A stretch of DNA of 50,542 bases from the NCBI GenBank assembly GCA_021323705.1, contig JAJPKL010000024.1:1-50542 (forward strand), in the 5' to 3' direction. Below the pieces are notes generated by a model, which saw only the letters and a list, made by a program, of their open reading frames with translations, had not been told where the DNA came from and did not search any database. The number at the start of each line of letters is the position of its first letter. Position 1 is the first letter of the stretch. Positions 42,553-50,418 of this stretch are shown in pieces. The translations under genes and the position numbers were made by a program. The stretch comes from Nitrososphaerota archaeon (lineage in GTDB: Archaea > Thermoproteota > Nitrososphaeria > Nitrososphaerales > Nitrosopumilaceae).

Positions 42553-43785
42553 TCATCTAGTTTTTGTAAGCTTTTGTATCTCTTGCGTGACAAGAGGCAG
42601 GAATGCCCCCACATCTGTTACTATGCCCAGTGCTTGCCACGTTCCTCTATCCATGAGCTTTGTTACTGTAGGTTGGTTGATATCCACAACTACCACTTTC
42701 ACATCCGCAGGCAACATGTTTCCTGTTGCAATAGAATGCAGCATTGTTGCGATCATTATGACCATCTTTGCATCCTTTAGAATTTCTTTGTATTTTCGTT
42801 GTGCCACAGTCATGTCTGTTATGACATCGGGTAGTGGGCCGTCATCACGAAGTGAACCGGCCAAAACAAATGGTACGTCGTTTTTTATGCATTCATACAT
42901 TATGCCTTTTCGTAATACTCCTTTTTCAACCATTTTTGAAATAGATCCTGCCTTGAAGACCGAATTGATTGCCTGCATGTGGTTTCTGTGACCTCGAACA
43001 GCAAGGGTCCCGTCCTTGACATTCATTCCAAGTGATGTTCCCAAGGTTGAATACTCTATATCGTGAACAGCAAGTGCGTTTCCCGCAAGTACCGCGTCGA
43101 CGAATCCAAGTCTGATAAGAGAGGCAACAGAATCAGACGCACCAGTATGAACTATGGCAGGACCTCCAACTAGAACTATTTTTCCTTTTTGTTTTTTTGT
43201 TTTGTAGATATCTTCAGCTACTCTTCTAGCTATGTGTTGAGTTGGCCTCTCACTTGAACTTCCGCTACCCATGAATTGGAACAAGTTAACTCCTTCTCGA
43301 GGCCTCTCTGGTGGTGTGATTCGAATTCCTTGTTCACCTGTAATTATCAGATCTCCTTTCTTAATTTCACGAATAGGAGTACAAAAAGCTCGGTTTCCTT
43401 TCACGACGATGCATTTATCCATCATCATGTTTTCTACTTTGATCCATTTTCCTTTATAAAAAATATCAGTGTGATTGTTTGTTGTGCTGTAAAAATCATC
43501 TGGCATTACCATATCTTTGTGTGCTCCTTCAAGTATCACTTCTTGCTGAATCTTTGACGTAGCACCTTCTCGGTACACTGCCTGCAGAATTTGGTTCAGA
43601 TGCTCTTTTGATCTGCCTTGAATGAGTAGTTTTGCATAGCTTTCATCTTTCTTTTTCTTTCCAACTATGAATTTCTGTACTTGAAACTCTCCTTGTAAAT
43701 CCATGATTACGTCAAAAATTTTAGTAAGTATCATAGAGTCGATAAGATGTCCTCGTACCTCTATTATGTGATGGAATTTGCCCAT
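42553..43785 (-). CDS. Archaeal ornithine cyclodeaminase (TIGR00300/LOR-SDH family)
   Basis: About 410 residues from the ATG at 43783-43785 (an in-frame TTG lies 18 bases upstream). N-terminal [42 protein letters not shown] is the LOR/SDH conserved domain; the C-terminal half has a Rossmann-like nucleotide site ([17 protein letters not shown]). This family makes proline from ornithine in archaea lacking the glutamate route. Monocistronic. Confidence 0.85.
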   Translation of the reverse strand: MGKFHHIIEVRGHLIDSMILTKIFDVIMDLQGEFQVQKFIVGKKKKDESYAKLLIQGRSKEHLNQILQAVYREGATSKIQQEVILEGAHKDMVMPDDFYSTTNNHTDIFYKGKWIKVENMMMDKCIVVKGNRAFCTPIREIKKGDLIITGEQGIRITPPERPREGVNLFQFMGSGSSSERPTQHIARRVAEDIYKTKKQKGKIVLVGGPAIVHTGASDSVASLIRLGFVDAVLAGNALAVHDIEYSTLGTSLGMNVKDGTLAVRGHRNHMQAINSVFKAGSISKMVEKGVLRKGIMYECIKNDVPFVLAGSLRDDGPLPDVITDMTVAQRKYKEILKDAKMVIMIATMLHSIATGNMLPADVKVVVVDINQPTVTKLMDRGTWQALGIVTDVGAFLPLVTQEIQKLTKTR

Positions 43786-43840
43786 TTTATGAAAAACGAG
43801 CAAGTACTAATTTAACGTTTAAGGTCTAGATTTGATACCA

Positions 43841-45391
43841 TTAAGAATGCGGAGTCTTAACAGCCACACTTTTCTTGAGCCCAAGTACAAACATGAAAAC
43901 CAGCATTCCTAAAAATACCATATTTGCTCCAAATGTAAAGGAATTATCAAGAGATTCTTGCAGTGTACCATAATGGAGGGGGTTGACCCATGTGGTACCA
44001 GGAGAAAAATAGATCTTGTCCCAATACAACAACGATGTCATGGAATGAACAAATATGAAATATGATACAAAAAGAATTTTCATTTTATTGTTCGAGATTC
44101 TATTTGCAAAATTCCAAACGCCATAACCTACAATAAAGAGAATCGATGTTTCAAGTGGAAGAAGGTATCTTTCAAGAGAGAAATCTTTTACAATTACAAG
44201 AGTAAAGACAAATGTGCTCGCAAACCAAATTATGAGTAGCAGTTCGTTTGAAAGCCGGTTTTTTGATTTGACAAGACTATATATGATGTATCCAAAACCA
44301 GCAAAAAAGAACACAGTCATAGGCATGCTTGAATATGTGGGAGGATAAGTCCATCCAAAGTTTCCGTGCAGATCAAATGCAGGGTCCATAATTTGTTTTT
44401 CAATAAAGCTTGGAAAAATTATAAAGTGAAACATCGATACTGCTGATTTTGTTTGAATGTTATTGACTGTCGGATAACCGATATACCAGACATCGCGATT
44501 GTAATTATCCATGTCCGTCTTCATGAGTTTAATTTCATTCATTGGGTTTTGATAAAATCCAGGTTCAACCAAAAATAACCCCAATAATGCCATTAGAAAA
44601 AATGACGAAATCAAAAGACTTGTTTTGCCAATGTTTCTTTTTCCAAAATGGTGTGTTTGTTGTTGCGATAATGTTTTGAATAGTATAACACCGAAGAAAA
44701 GGCCTGAAAAGGCAACAGTAAGCATTTTTGAGTTTAGTGCGATGCCAAACATGATGGCGCTTGTAACAAAATACCAAATTTTTAGGCGTTCAGTCTTGAA
44801 TGCACAGAGTAAAAGATACAACGATAACAATACAAAGAAAATGTAATGCACCTCAACCATTATAGTTCTACTATACCACATCCACAAATCATAAAACAAA
44901 AAGAGAAGCGAAACTACAATCCCTATGCCTCGATTGAAAAGCGTTTTCCCAATCAAAAAAGAGAGTACGATTGCCAATGAACCAAAAAGTGGAGAAAGTA
45001 GACGACCTGCAGTCATCTCCTGAACGGTAGGACCGTCACTGTGATTGTAACAATCCCAGTAACACGACCAGTTGTAGAAATTTCCACTGTCTTGGTTTAC
45101 CAGATGCATTGGGAGACCAATGAAAATATTCCTTATTGGACTATATGTGAGTCCAAACGCCGGGATATGAAATAATTGGTTGCAGTAGTCAAGTGAGCTC
45201 AGGCATGAATTATTCAAATCACCTTTTGCTATCAGATGAAAATAATTTCCTCCCCATCCAAGATATGTAATTTCATCTCCGTGCCAAGGTTGCCCGCTTA
45301 AATTATATCCATATGTGAAAAATGATGCTAAAAACAGTACCGCCAAAATAATACGGTCAGATTTGGAATTTGCAATAGGTATCAGATTCAT
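43841..45391 (-). CDS. Membrane glycosyltransferase (GT39/RgtA-like)
   Basis: 516 residues with about 11-12 membrane segments. The first extracytoplasmic loop carries the acidic motif WHGDE of GT39/PMT-type mannosyltransferases, followed by NYFHLIAKGD. It would transfer a sugar from a polyprenyl-phosphate to protein or glycan outside the membrane. Secreted proteins in the window carry many N-x-T/S sequons or Ser/Thr stretches that could be acceptors. Confidence 0.82.
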   Translation of the reverse strand: MNLIPIANSKSDRIILAVLFLASFFTYGYNLSGQPWHGDEITYLGWGGNYFHLIAKGDLNNSCLSSLDYCNQLFHIPAFGLTYSPIRNIFIGLPMHLVNQDSGNFYNWSCYWDCYNHSDGPTVQEMTAGRLLSPLFGSLAIVLSFLIGKTLFNRGIGIVVSLLFLFYDLWMWYSRTIMVEVHYIFFVLLSLYLLLCAFKTERLKIWYFVTSAIMFGIALNSKMLTVAFSGLFFGVILFKTLSQQQTHHFGKRNIGKTSLLISSFFLMALLGLFLVEPGFYQNPMNEIKLMKTDMDNYNRDVWYIGYPTVNNIQTKSAVSMFHFIIFPSFIEKQIMDPAFDLHGNFGWTYPPTYSSMPMTVFFFAGFGYIIYSLVKSKNRLSNELLLIIWFASTFVFTLVIVKDFSLERYLLPLETSILFIVGYGVWNFANRISNNKMKILFVSYFIFVHSMTSLLYWDKIYFSPGTTWVNPLHYGTLQESLDNSFTFGANMVFLGMLVFMFVLGLKKSVAVKTPHS

Positions 45392-45471
45392 TGATTCATG
45401 CCTCTAGACAATTCCACCTTTGGTATAACTTTAAAGTACGTTTTCCTGTTTTTAATTGAAAATAAATGTAA

Positions 45472-45831
45472 TCATACAGGTATAGATACTTCGCCTTTGT
45501 GTTCTGCAATATTGTCGGATTTGAGTATCCGTACCAAAGCTTCCTTACGCTCCACATCTAATCCTCGCACTATTGCTTTGGATACTCCGTTTTTGTCACA
45601 TAATACAATCATGTAGCCACTCACGTCTGTCAAAACATATCCGCCAGCATCGTTTAAAATCGCGTAAAGATTTTCTTCTCCTACTGGTTCCCACACATTT
45701 GACTTGTTATCCTTGAGTGCAAGTGCGGGCATGGCTTGCCCGTTTGAAATTTTGTTGAGATATTCTCTTGCGGCCTTTACTCGTTTTTCTCCAATTTTTA
45801 ATGCGGCAAAATACTGCACAATACTAATCAA
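45472..45831 (-). CDS. Conserved unknown protein, 119 residues
   Basis: Soluble, two parts: a Lys-rich helical N-terminus (ALKIGEKRVKAAREYLNKI) and a beta-rich rest (YAILNDAGGYVLTDVSGYMIVLCDKNGV). Start is a TTG at 45829-45831 or a GTG four codons later (45817-45819); the TATA-like box at 45844-45850 is centred about 28 bases before the GTG. No family is recognised. It lies 19 bases downstream of the HD gene. Confidence 0.6.
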   Translation of the reverse strand: MISIVQYFAALKIGEKRVKAAREYLNKISNGQAMPALALKDNKSNVWEPVGEENLYAILNDAGGYVLTDVSGYMIVLCDKNGVSKAIVRGLDVERKEALVRILKSDNIAEHKGEVSIPV

Positions 45832-45843
45832 TAAGAACTTTGT

Positions 45844-45850
45844 ATTTATA
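45844..45850 (-). promoter_or_regulatory. TATA box of the 119-residue gene
   Basis: Minus-strand TATAAAT inside the gap and the end of the HD gene; its centre is about 28 bases before the GTG at 45819. Confidence 0.45.
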
Positions 45851-46396
45851 TCATATCGTATCTAAAATAGCCAAGAGTTCTTTTGATTTGATTTCTTTCC
45901 TTGAAGAGTCGATAAATTCTTGGAGTTTTTCTTTTGAGAATCCCTCACCAAAATATTTTGTTGCCTGGATTGCCATCTCAAATTTGTCTATCTCATGCAA
46001 TAGAATCGATTCTCTAGATTTGCTTTCTACATATTCTACCCACAATAGATTGTATTTTTTTGCAAGATCAGGTGGAAGTTTTGATAAGATCTCTTCCATA
46101 GTTTGATTTTCTACAGTTCGTTTATTTTCTTTGGAAATTTCTTCTGGCATAAAATCCCCAGTTACAGATTCAGCAAGGTCATGCAAAAGCGCCATTTTTA
46201 TCATTTTTTCAGTATCTAGATTATAAATATCAGAAAAGATCATTGCCATGAGAGCCACGCTATACGAATGATCAGCGACCGATTCGGGGTTTGATATACT
46301 CACTTTTTCTTTCCAACCCTTTCTTTGTGTTTTTTTTAATTCAGATACAACATAGAAGAACTCGGATAGCATATGTTGTATCGTTAGATACGTCAT
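45851..46396 (-). CDS. HD-domain phosphohydrolase (YfbR-like)
   Basis: 181 residues from the ATG at 46394-46396; the frame is open further upstream to 46708, but that part overlaps the divergent cobalamin adenosyltransferase gene. HD motifs: His43 in VADHSYSVALM, His72-Asp73 in LLHDLAESVTGD, and a later Asp in EIDKFEMA. Family members are 5'-deoxynucleotidases or related phosphohydrolases with divalent metals. Divergent from the adenosyltransferase gene, starts 67 bases apart. Confidence 0.85.
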   Translation of the reverse strand: MTYLTIQHMLSEFFYVVSELKKTQRKGWKEKVSISNPESVADHSYSVALMAMIFSDIYNLDTEKMIKMALLHDLAESVTGDFMPEEISKENKRTVENQTMEEILSKLPPDLAKKYNLLWVEYVESKSRESILLHEIDKFEMAIQATKYFGEGFSKEKLQEFIDSSRKEIKSKELLAILDTI

Positions 46397-46433
46397 TAGT
46401 TTTAGGTTTTTGTTTGTAAGACCATACGAACAA

Positions 46434-46441
46434 GATAAAAA
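46434..46441 (+). promoter_or_regulatory. TATA box of the cobalamin adenosyltransferase gene
   Basis: GATAAAAA is centred 26 bases before the TTG at 46464, which supports that start. Confidence 0.55.
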
Positions 46442-46463
46442 CGACAAGATTGTTCGATGTTTA

Positions 46464-47003
46464 TTGGTAAAAATATACACAAAGACAGGCGATGATGGCA
46501 CTACTGGATTAATAGGTGGAAAACGAGTAAAAAAAACAAACAGTAGAATTATTGCGTATGGTGCAGTAGATGAGATAAACTCTGCAATAGGCATAGTTTT
46601 ATCATCCACCCTAGATCCTGACATCAACGAACTTCTTACAAAGATACAAAATGACCTTTTCATCGTAGGCTCTGACCTTGCAAATCCAGATTTGGAAAAT
46701 TCATCCAATCGAGTTACAGATAAGATGGTAGAATATCTTGAGGGTCAGATAGACAGACTAGAGGGAGAGCTTACTCCAATTACTTATTTCATACTTCCGG
46801 GAGGCAGTCCGCTTGCGGCACAGATACATTTTGCCAGAGCAGTCTGCAGAAGAGCTGAGATAAACATTGTTGAAATTTCAGAAAATGAACAAATTAACAG
46901 ATCCTGTCAGACATACATTAACCGATTATCAGATCTTCTTTTTGTAATAGCCAGAACAATAAACAACCGTAAAAAGATCAAGGACGTAGCTTGGAAAAAA
47001 TAA
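46464..47003 (+). CDS. Cob(I)alamin adenosyltransferase, PduO type
   Basis: 179 residues from the leaderless TTG at 46464 (the frame extends 18 codons upstream, past the TATA box). PduO/ATR signature: KIYTKTGDDGTTGLIGGKRVKK, RIIAYGAVDEINSAIG, and the C-terminal FARAVCRRAEINIVEIS. It makes adenosylcobalamin, needed by methylmalonyl-CoA mutase in the 3HP/4HB cycle; thaumarchaea are known cobamide producers. Monocistronic. Confidence 0.93.
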   Translation: MVKIYTKTGDDGTTGLIGGKRVKKTNSRIIAYGAVDEINSAIGIVLSSTLDPDINELLTKIQNDLFIVGSDLANPDLENSSNRVTDKMVEYLEGQIDRLEGELTPITYFILPGGSPLAAQIHFARAVCRRAEINIVEISENEQINRSCQTYINRLSDLLFVIARTINNRKKIKDVAWKK

Positions 47004-47013
47004 GACAGACACA

Positions 47014-47022
47014 CTTTAATTC
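47014..47022 (+). promoter_or_regulatory. TATA box of the tRNA-Phe gene
   Basis: CTTTAATTC is centred about 29 bases before the tRNA 5' end at 47047. Confidence 0.45.
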
Positions 47023-47046
47023 CCCCACAAGCGGATGATTGGGTGT

Positions 47047-47120
47047 GCCACCGTAGCTCAGCCCGGGAGAGCACTCGGCTGAAGACAGAGCTGTCGCGCG
47101 TTCAAGTCCCGCCGGTGGCA
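47047..47120 (+). tRNA. tRNA-Phe (GAA)
   Basis: A 74-base cloverleaf with discriminator A, no encoded CCA and no intron. The acceptor stem pairs perfectly (GCCACCG with CGGTGGC), the D stem is GCTC/GAGC, and the anticodon loop CTGAAGA gives GAA at 47081-47083. Two stem pairs are mismatched: G47077-A47087 in the anticodon stem and C47099-C47109 in the T stem. Confidence 0.92.
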
Positions 47121-47214
47121 CTCTCGTTTAGTTTAGTATTTTCCATATTGATCCAGACGTCATTTTATAATCTCAATGCATCAAAAGACAATTGTTACTA
47201 ATGTACACCTTTTC

Positions 47215-47262
47215 TGATGAATATCATTTCAAAAAATCATCATAATAAAAAACTATTCATCA
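47215..47262. repeat. 9-bp inverted repeat after tRNA-Phe
   Basis: TGATGAATA (47215-47223) is complementary to TATTCATCA (47254-47262), with a 30-base loop that contains a further TCATCA able to pair with the first arm. Function unknown. Confidence 0.35.
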
Positions 47263-47343
47263 TTATCAAGTTTGATATTGTCTTACAGATTTGTATTGGA
47301 CATCCTAAGAGTGTTGCACCACATTTGAAATTTTACAACATCT

Positions 47344-47353
47344 GTTTATATTA
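47344..47353 (+). promoter_or_regulatory. TATA box of the sensor operon
   Basis: GTTTATATTA is centred 24-25 bases before the ATG at 47373. It is the strongest TATA box in the region, which supports translation of the short first ORF. Confidence 0.6.
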
Positions 47354-47372
47354 GCCGTAATACTTTATCTCT

Positions 47373-47492
47373 ATGAGGAAAAAAACAAAACGAATTCCCA
47401 AAGAAGTGATAAGCATTTCACTTGTTGAGAAATTTGTTTGCAATGCATCAAGCCAATTAAAACCTTCATCGCCAAAGGAGAAGAATCGTTGA
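47373..47492 (+). CDS. 39-residue basic protein at the head of the sensor operon
   Basis: ATG at 47373, TGA at 47490-47492. The product MRKKTKRIPKEVISISLVEK... is basic at the N-terminus with one cysteine and no membrane segment. A TATA box sits 24-25 bases upstream, so the mRNA would begin at this ATG. Its stop overlaps the next gene's ATG by one base (TGATG). It may be a leader peptide or a real small protein. Confidence 0.5.
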   Translation: MRKKTKRIPKEVISISLVEKFVCNASSQLKPSSPKEKNR

Positions 47493-48274
47493 TGCTTAAA
47501 TCAAAATCCCGTACCCCGTTAAAACTTGTAATATCAATTGCGGCAATAACGATTATTTGGGCAGTACCAAATTTTTTAGGTCAAGATATTGCAAAAATAT
47601 CAAGCGATTTAACGTATATTGCCTTAACAGTAATCCTGACGGTAACCGCGTTTTTTCAAGTTTCTCAAACTCACAAAGGGAGTAGAGACAATTTCATTTG
47701 GATCATATTTTCAGTTTTTGCCATGACATATACTGCCGCGCAACACATTTGGGCAGTAAACGAACTCATATTTGATACAAGACCATTTCCATCTTTTGCC
47801 GACGCAGCATTTCTAATAGACACCATATGCCTGATTATATTTTTCATACTATACATAAAATCATTCAAACAAAACATTTCAAGAAAAATTCTAGGCATAG
47901 CCATTCTGCCAAGCTGTGTGGTGGTTGTGATAGCAACTTACTACTACATGTTAAGTAACTCTACAGACAGCATCATGATTCAGATTTTATTATTTTCTTA
48001 TCCTTTTTTGGATGCCATAGCATTAGTGCCTGCAACAATTGGTCTAGTATTGTGGTTCAAAAATAAATTAAATTTTCCTGCATTCGCCATATGTTCTTCT
48101 ATGATTCCACTTGCTATAGGAGATACTTTGTTTCAAATTACCAAACAAAATGAGACATATTATACAGGTTCCATCCCCGATCTTTTTTTCTATATTCAAA
48201 TCGATTTATTGATTTTTGGCGTGTATTTGTTGTCAAACACCATACGAGATATTCTTGAGGAAGAGAAAATTTGA
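47492..48274 (+). CDS. Eight-helix membrane sensor-domain protein without output domain
   Basis: 260 residues from the ATG at 47492, with AAAGGAG about 11 bases upstream. About eight membrane segments fill the protein. The phrases RPFPSFADAAFLIDTICLI and IGDTLFQ...YYTGSIPDLFFYIQIDLLI resemble the repeated P-PS-AD-x-x-YL and GD-x-x-Y...GS-x-x-DL motifs of membrane sensor regions on bacterial histidine kinases and diguanylate cyclases. No kinase or other output domain follows. Its stop overlaps the next gene's TTG start (TTGA). Confidence 0.7.
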   Translation: MLKSKSRTPLKLVISIAAITIIWAVPNFLGQDIAKISSDLTYIALTVILTVTAFFQVSQTHKGSRDNFIWIIFSVFAMTYTAAQHIWAVNELIFDTRPFPSFADAAFLIDTICLIIFFILYIKSFKQNISRKILGIAILPSCVVVVIATYYYMLSNSTDSIMIQILLFSYPFLDAIALVPATIGLVLWFKNKLNFPAFAICSSMIPLAIGDTLFQITKQNETYYTGSIPDLFFYIQIDLLIFGVYLLSNTIRDILEEEKI

Positions 48275-49209
48275 AATTTGCATATTCGATATTACTATTG
48301 GTTTTTTCCGTGATTATTCTATGCGAGGTAGCAGGAACTTACTTTCTTTATGAATTTAAAAAGAATTTGGAAGAACAGATTACAATTGATTCTGAAAAAG
48401 TAGACATCATGATGGTCAATAGGATTGACAGCTATACAATTGAGAGATTGATTGACTTGACCAATCTGGCAAAATCCAGTACATTCGAATCGGCGCTTCA
48501 AGTATCCAACGCCGAGTTTTACAACATGTCCAATCCAGAACAATACATGACCAATATGAACTCAGTGTGGGCGTCCACATCAAAAAATGAAACTACTCCG
48601 TTCATGAAAACATTGATTGATTCTAGGCCTTCAGAACAACTTCGCCAGATACAATATTTTGAGAGCATTTTGTTTGGCGGTAAAATGTATGAGGACATTT
48701 TCATGACAAATTCATACGGCGCAAATGTAATTGAGATGGATAAAACTTCTGCCTATAAACACGATGAGGAAACATGGTGGAAAGAGGCAAAAAATAATGG
48801 CTTGTACATCGGTGGAGTAGAGTTTGATAATAATACAGGTGCATCACACTACCCAATTGCAGTTCAGCTAACTAATGAACATGGTGAGCCCATAGGAGTT
48901 GCAAAATCAGTCGTAAACACACAGCAGATGATCAAAATAATAAAGAGTTTGATGAACTCAACAGACCCAAGTCCAATTGAATACGAATTAATAGGACCTG
49001 CAGGCGCAGTAATCTATTCTACAGATCCTACCGAAAAACCAGGCTCGTTAAATCAGGAATTAGAATATTCTGACAATCTGAAAGAGTCTTCAGGGCATTT
49101 TGTGCAGACTATCAACGGTGAAGACTACCTCGTAACATATTCCCATTCAGTTAATTCGAAATTTTCCCCACTGTTTAATTGGGCGTTTGTTACAAAGTAC
49201 AAGCTATAA
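48271..49209 (+). CDS. Extracellular Cache-type sensor protein, cut by an in-frame TAA
   Basis: 312 residues from a TTG start that overlaps the previous gene by four bases. N-terminal membrane anchor (about 4-24), a helical stalk, then a double-Cache-like domain (MTNSYGANVIEMDKTSAYKHDEETWWKEAKNNG, then HYPIAVQLTNEHGEPIGVAKSVVN). It ends at VTKYKL with a TAA at 49207-49209. The reading frame continues unchanged into the next ORF, which encodes a TM segment and HAMP domain, exactly what normally follows a Cache domain. So this is either a gene disrupted by a nonsense mutation or a split receptor. Confidence 0.75.
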   Translation: MKFAYSILLLVFSVIILCEVAGTYFLYEFKKNLEEQITIDSEKVDIMMVNRIDSYTIERLIDLTNLAKSSTFESALQVSNAEFYNMSNPEQYMTNMNSVWASTSKNETTPFMKTLIDSRPSEQLRQIQYFESILFGGKMYEDIFMTNSYGANVIEMDKTSAYKHDEETWWKEAKNNGLYIGGVEFDNNTGASHYPIAVQLTNEHGEPIGVAKSVVNTQQMIKIIKSLMNSTDPSPIEYELIGPAGAVIYSTDPTEKPGSLNQELEYSDNLKESSGHFVQTINGEDYLVTYSHSVNSKFSPLFNWAFVTKYKL

Positions 49210-49215
49210 GAAATC

Positions 49216-49455
49216 ATGCAGCCAGTATACGAACTATCCAATCTTATTATAATAACAACACTCATACTATTGGTAACTGTCTCTGCTACAGTGTTTGTAT
49301 TGTCAGGTAAACTTGCAAGACCATTAGAGCAAATTCGTCATGGATTAATCTCATTTAACAAAGGAGAGAGGGTCAGAATTGAACCGCATGGAGAAGAAGA
49401 AGTACGCGATTTAATAAAACAGTTCAACCACATGATAGAAACCCACTCCGACTAG
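49216..49455 (+). CDS. TM-HAMP fragment, same frame as the Cache gene
   Basis: 79 residues: a membrane segment (about 9-30, LIIITTLILLVTVSATVFVLSG), then a HAMP domain (KLARPLEQIRHGLISFNKGERVRIEPHGEEEVRDLIKQFNHMI). It starts two sense codons after the in-frame TAA of the Cache gene and has no good Shine-Dalgarno of its own. No kinase or methyl-accepting domain follows; TAG at 49453-49455. Probably the C-terminal part of one disrupted or read-through receptor. Confidence 0.65.
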   Translation: MQPVYELSNLIIITTLILLVTVSATVFVLSGKLARPLEQIRHGLISFNKGERVRIEPHGEEEVRDLIKQFNHMIETHSD

Positions 49456-49588
49456 TGGCTACAAAATATGGAGTCTAAACCAGACATAAATTGAATTTAA
49501 GACGAAGACGTTTTGCTCATGACTATTCAAAGGGATAGTATGAATCACAAACATCATCCTATAGCTACCACCCCAATTAAAAACAATT

Positions 49589-49960
49589 TTAGTTGGTTTT
49601 GCTACTCAGAGTTGGGTGTTTGTACTGTTTGTAAGCAAGATAATTTGTGATCAAAAGTAGGACTTGTAAGACATATCCGCCAGTAATTAGCACTATGGCA
49701 TTATAAAGAGGATGAAACGTGGTCATAATCTCAATATGTTTGTAAAAGGCGCTATTGCCTGCTATGACGATTCCAGATATTATGAAATTTGGAATGTAAA
49801 CGTGTTTGTAGTTTTTTGCAGTCAAGATTGCAAGAACAATAAAACAACCTTCCAAGACAAAAGCCTGCGCAATAAATTTTGGATCACCAAGAGGTATGCC
49901 TAAAGCACCTACAATCGATATTGCGACAAGTACTATTGATACCCTCTTTGTGCTTTCCAC
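49589..49960 (-). CDS. Small four-helix membrane protein, unknown
   Basis: 123 residues with four membrane segments (about 7-25, 32-48, 56-70 and 84-108) and a polar Lys-rich C-terminus (YKQYKHPTLSSKTN). One conserved-looking Cys in segment 2 (VLEGCFIVLA) and His in loops. No family is recognised. Confidence 0.65.
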   Translation of the reverse strand: MESTKRVSIVLVAISIVGALGIPLGDPKFIAQAFVLEGCFIVLAILTAKNYKHVYIPNFIISGIVIAGNSAFYKHIEIMTTFHPLYNAIVLITGGYVLQVLLLITNYLAYKQYKHPTLSSKTN

Positions 49961-50064
49961 ATATTCAGAAATGACACATTGTTAATAAAAATGACCCTGG
50001 TTATCTTGTCAGTAATTATTTTAAATATGAGGCATTCATACGGTACTCCAAACAGTAGATTGAG

Positions 50065-50418
50065 ATGAGCACTACAAACATGAATAACTATTGCAAAAAA
50101 ATACTGGAACTTGATCCTCAGATTAGGTTCGCAGGAAAAATTGTAAATGATCAACTAGTATCGTCTGCAAGAAAGGATGGAGTCATACCGCTCCTTGATA
50201 AGCAGTTAGCGGATCTGGCTCATCATCAAGTGGTAGTAAAAGCCATGATGGACAAGATGTTTACAGACAAGATGGGAAATACGGATTGGATTGTAGAGTC
50301 AAAAGGCAAAGTGAAGCTTTTAACCATTTTTCAACCAGATGGAATATTGATCCTGTCAACAGAGCCTACCTCGGATCATCACGCCATAATTGAAAAAATA
50401 AAGAAGTTAAACGTGTAA
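50065..50418 (+). CDS. Conserved unknown protein, 117 residues
   Basis: ATG start. Soluble: helix NYCKKILELDPQIRFAGKIVNDQLVSSARK, then DKQLADLAHHQVVVKAMMDKMF, and a beta part (WIVESKGKVKLLTIFQPDGILILSTEPTSDHHAIIEKIKKL). The size and beta-alpha alternation recall Roadblock/LC7-like proteins (profilin-like fold), but this is tentative. Confidence 0.65.
   Translation: MSTTNMNNYCKKILELDPQIRFAGKIVNDQLVSSARKDGVIPLLDKQLADLAHHQVVVKAMMDKMFTDKMGNTDWIVESKGKVKLLTIFQPDGILILSTEPTSDHHAIIEKIKKLNV

Noticed and set aside
46397-46708. N-terminal extension of the HD-domain protein
   Set aside because: It would overlap the 5' half of the adenosyltransferase gene in antisense, and the residues resemble reverse-strand translation.
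47200-47270. Possible C/D-box small RNA (TGATGA motif)
   Set aside because: A C-box-like TGATGA is present, but no CTGA D box at proper spacing was found.
49519-49650. 43-codon plus-strand ORF with one CxxC
   Set aside because: It runs into the 3' end of the opposite membrane protein gene; a TATA-like sequence is present, but one CxxC alone is not enough.
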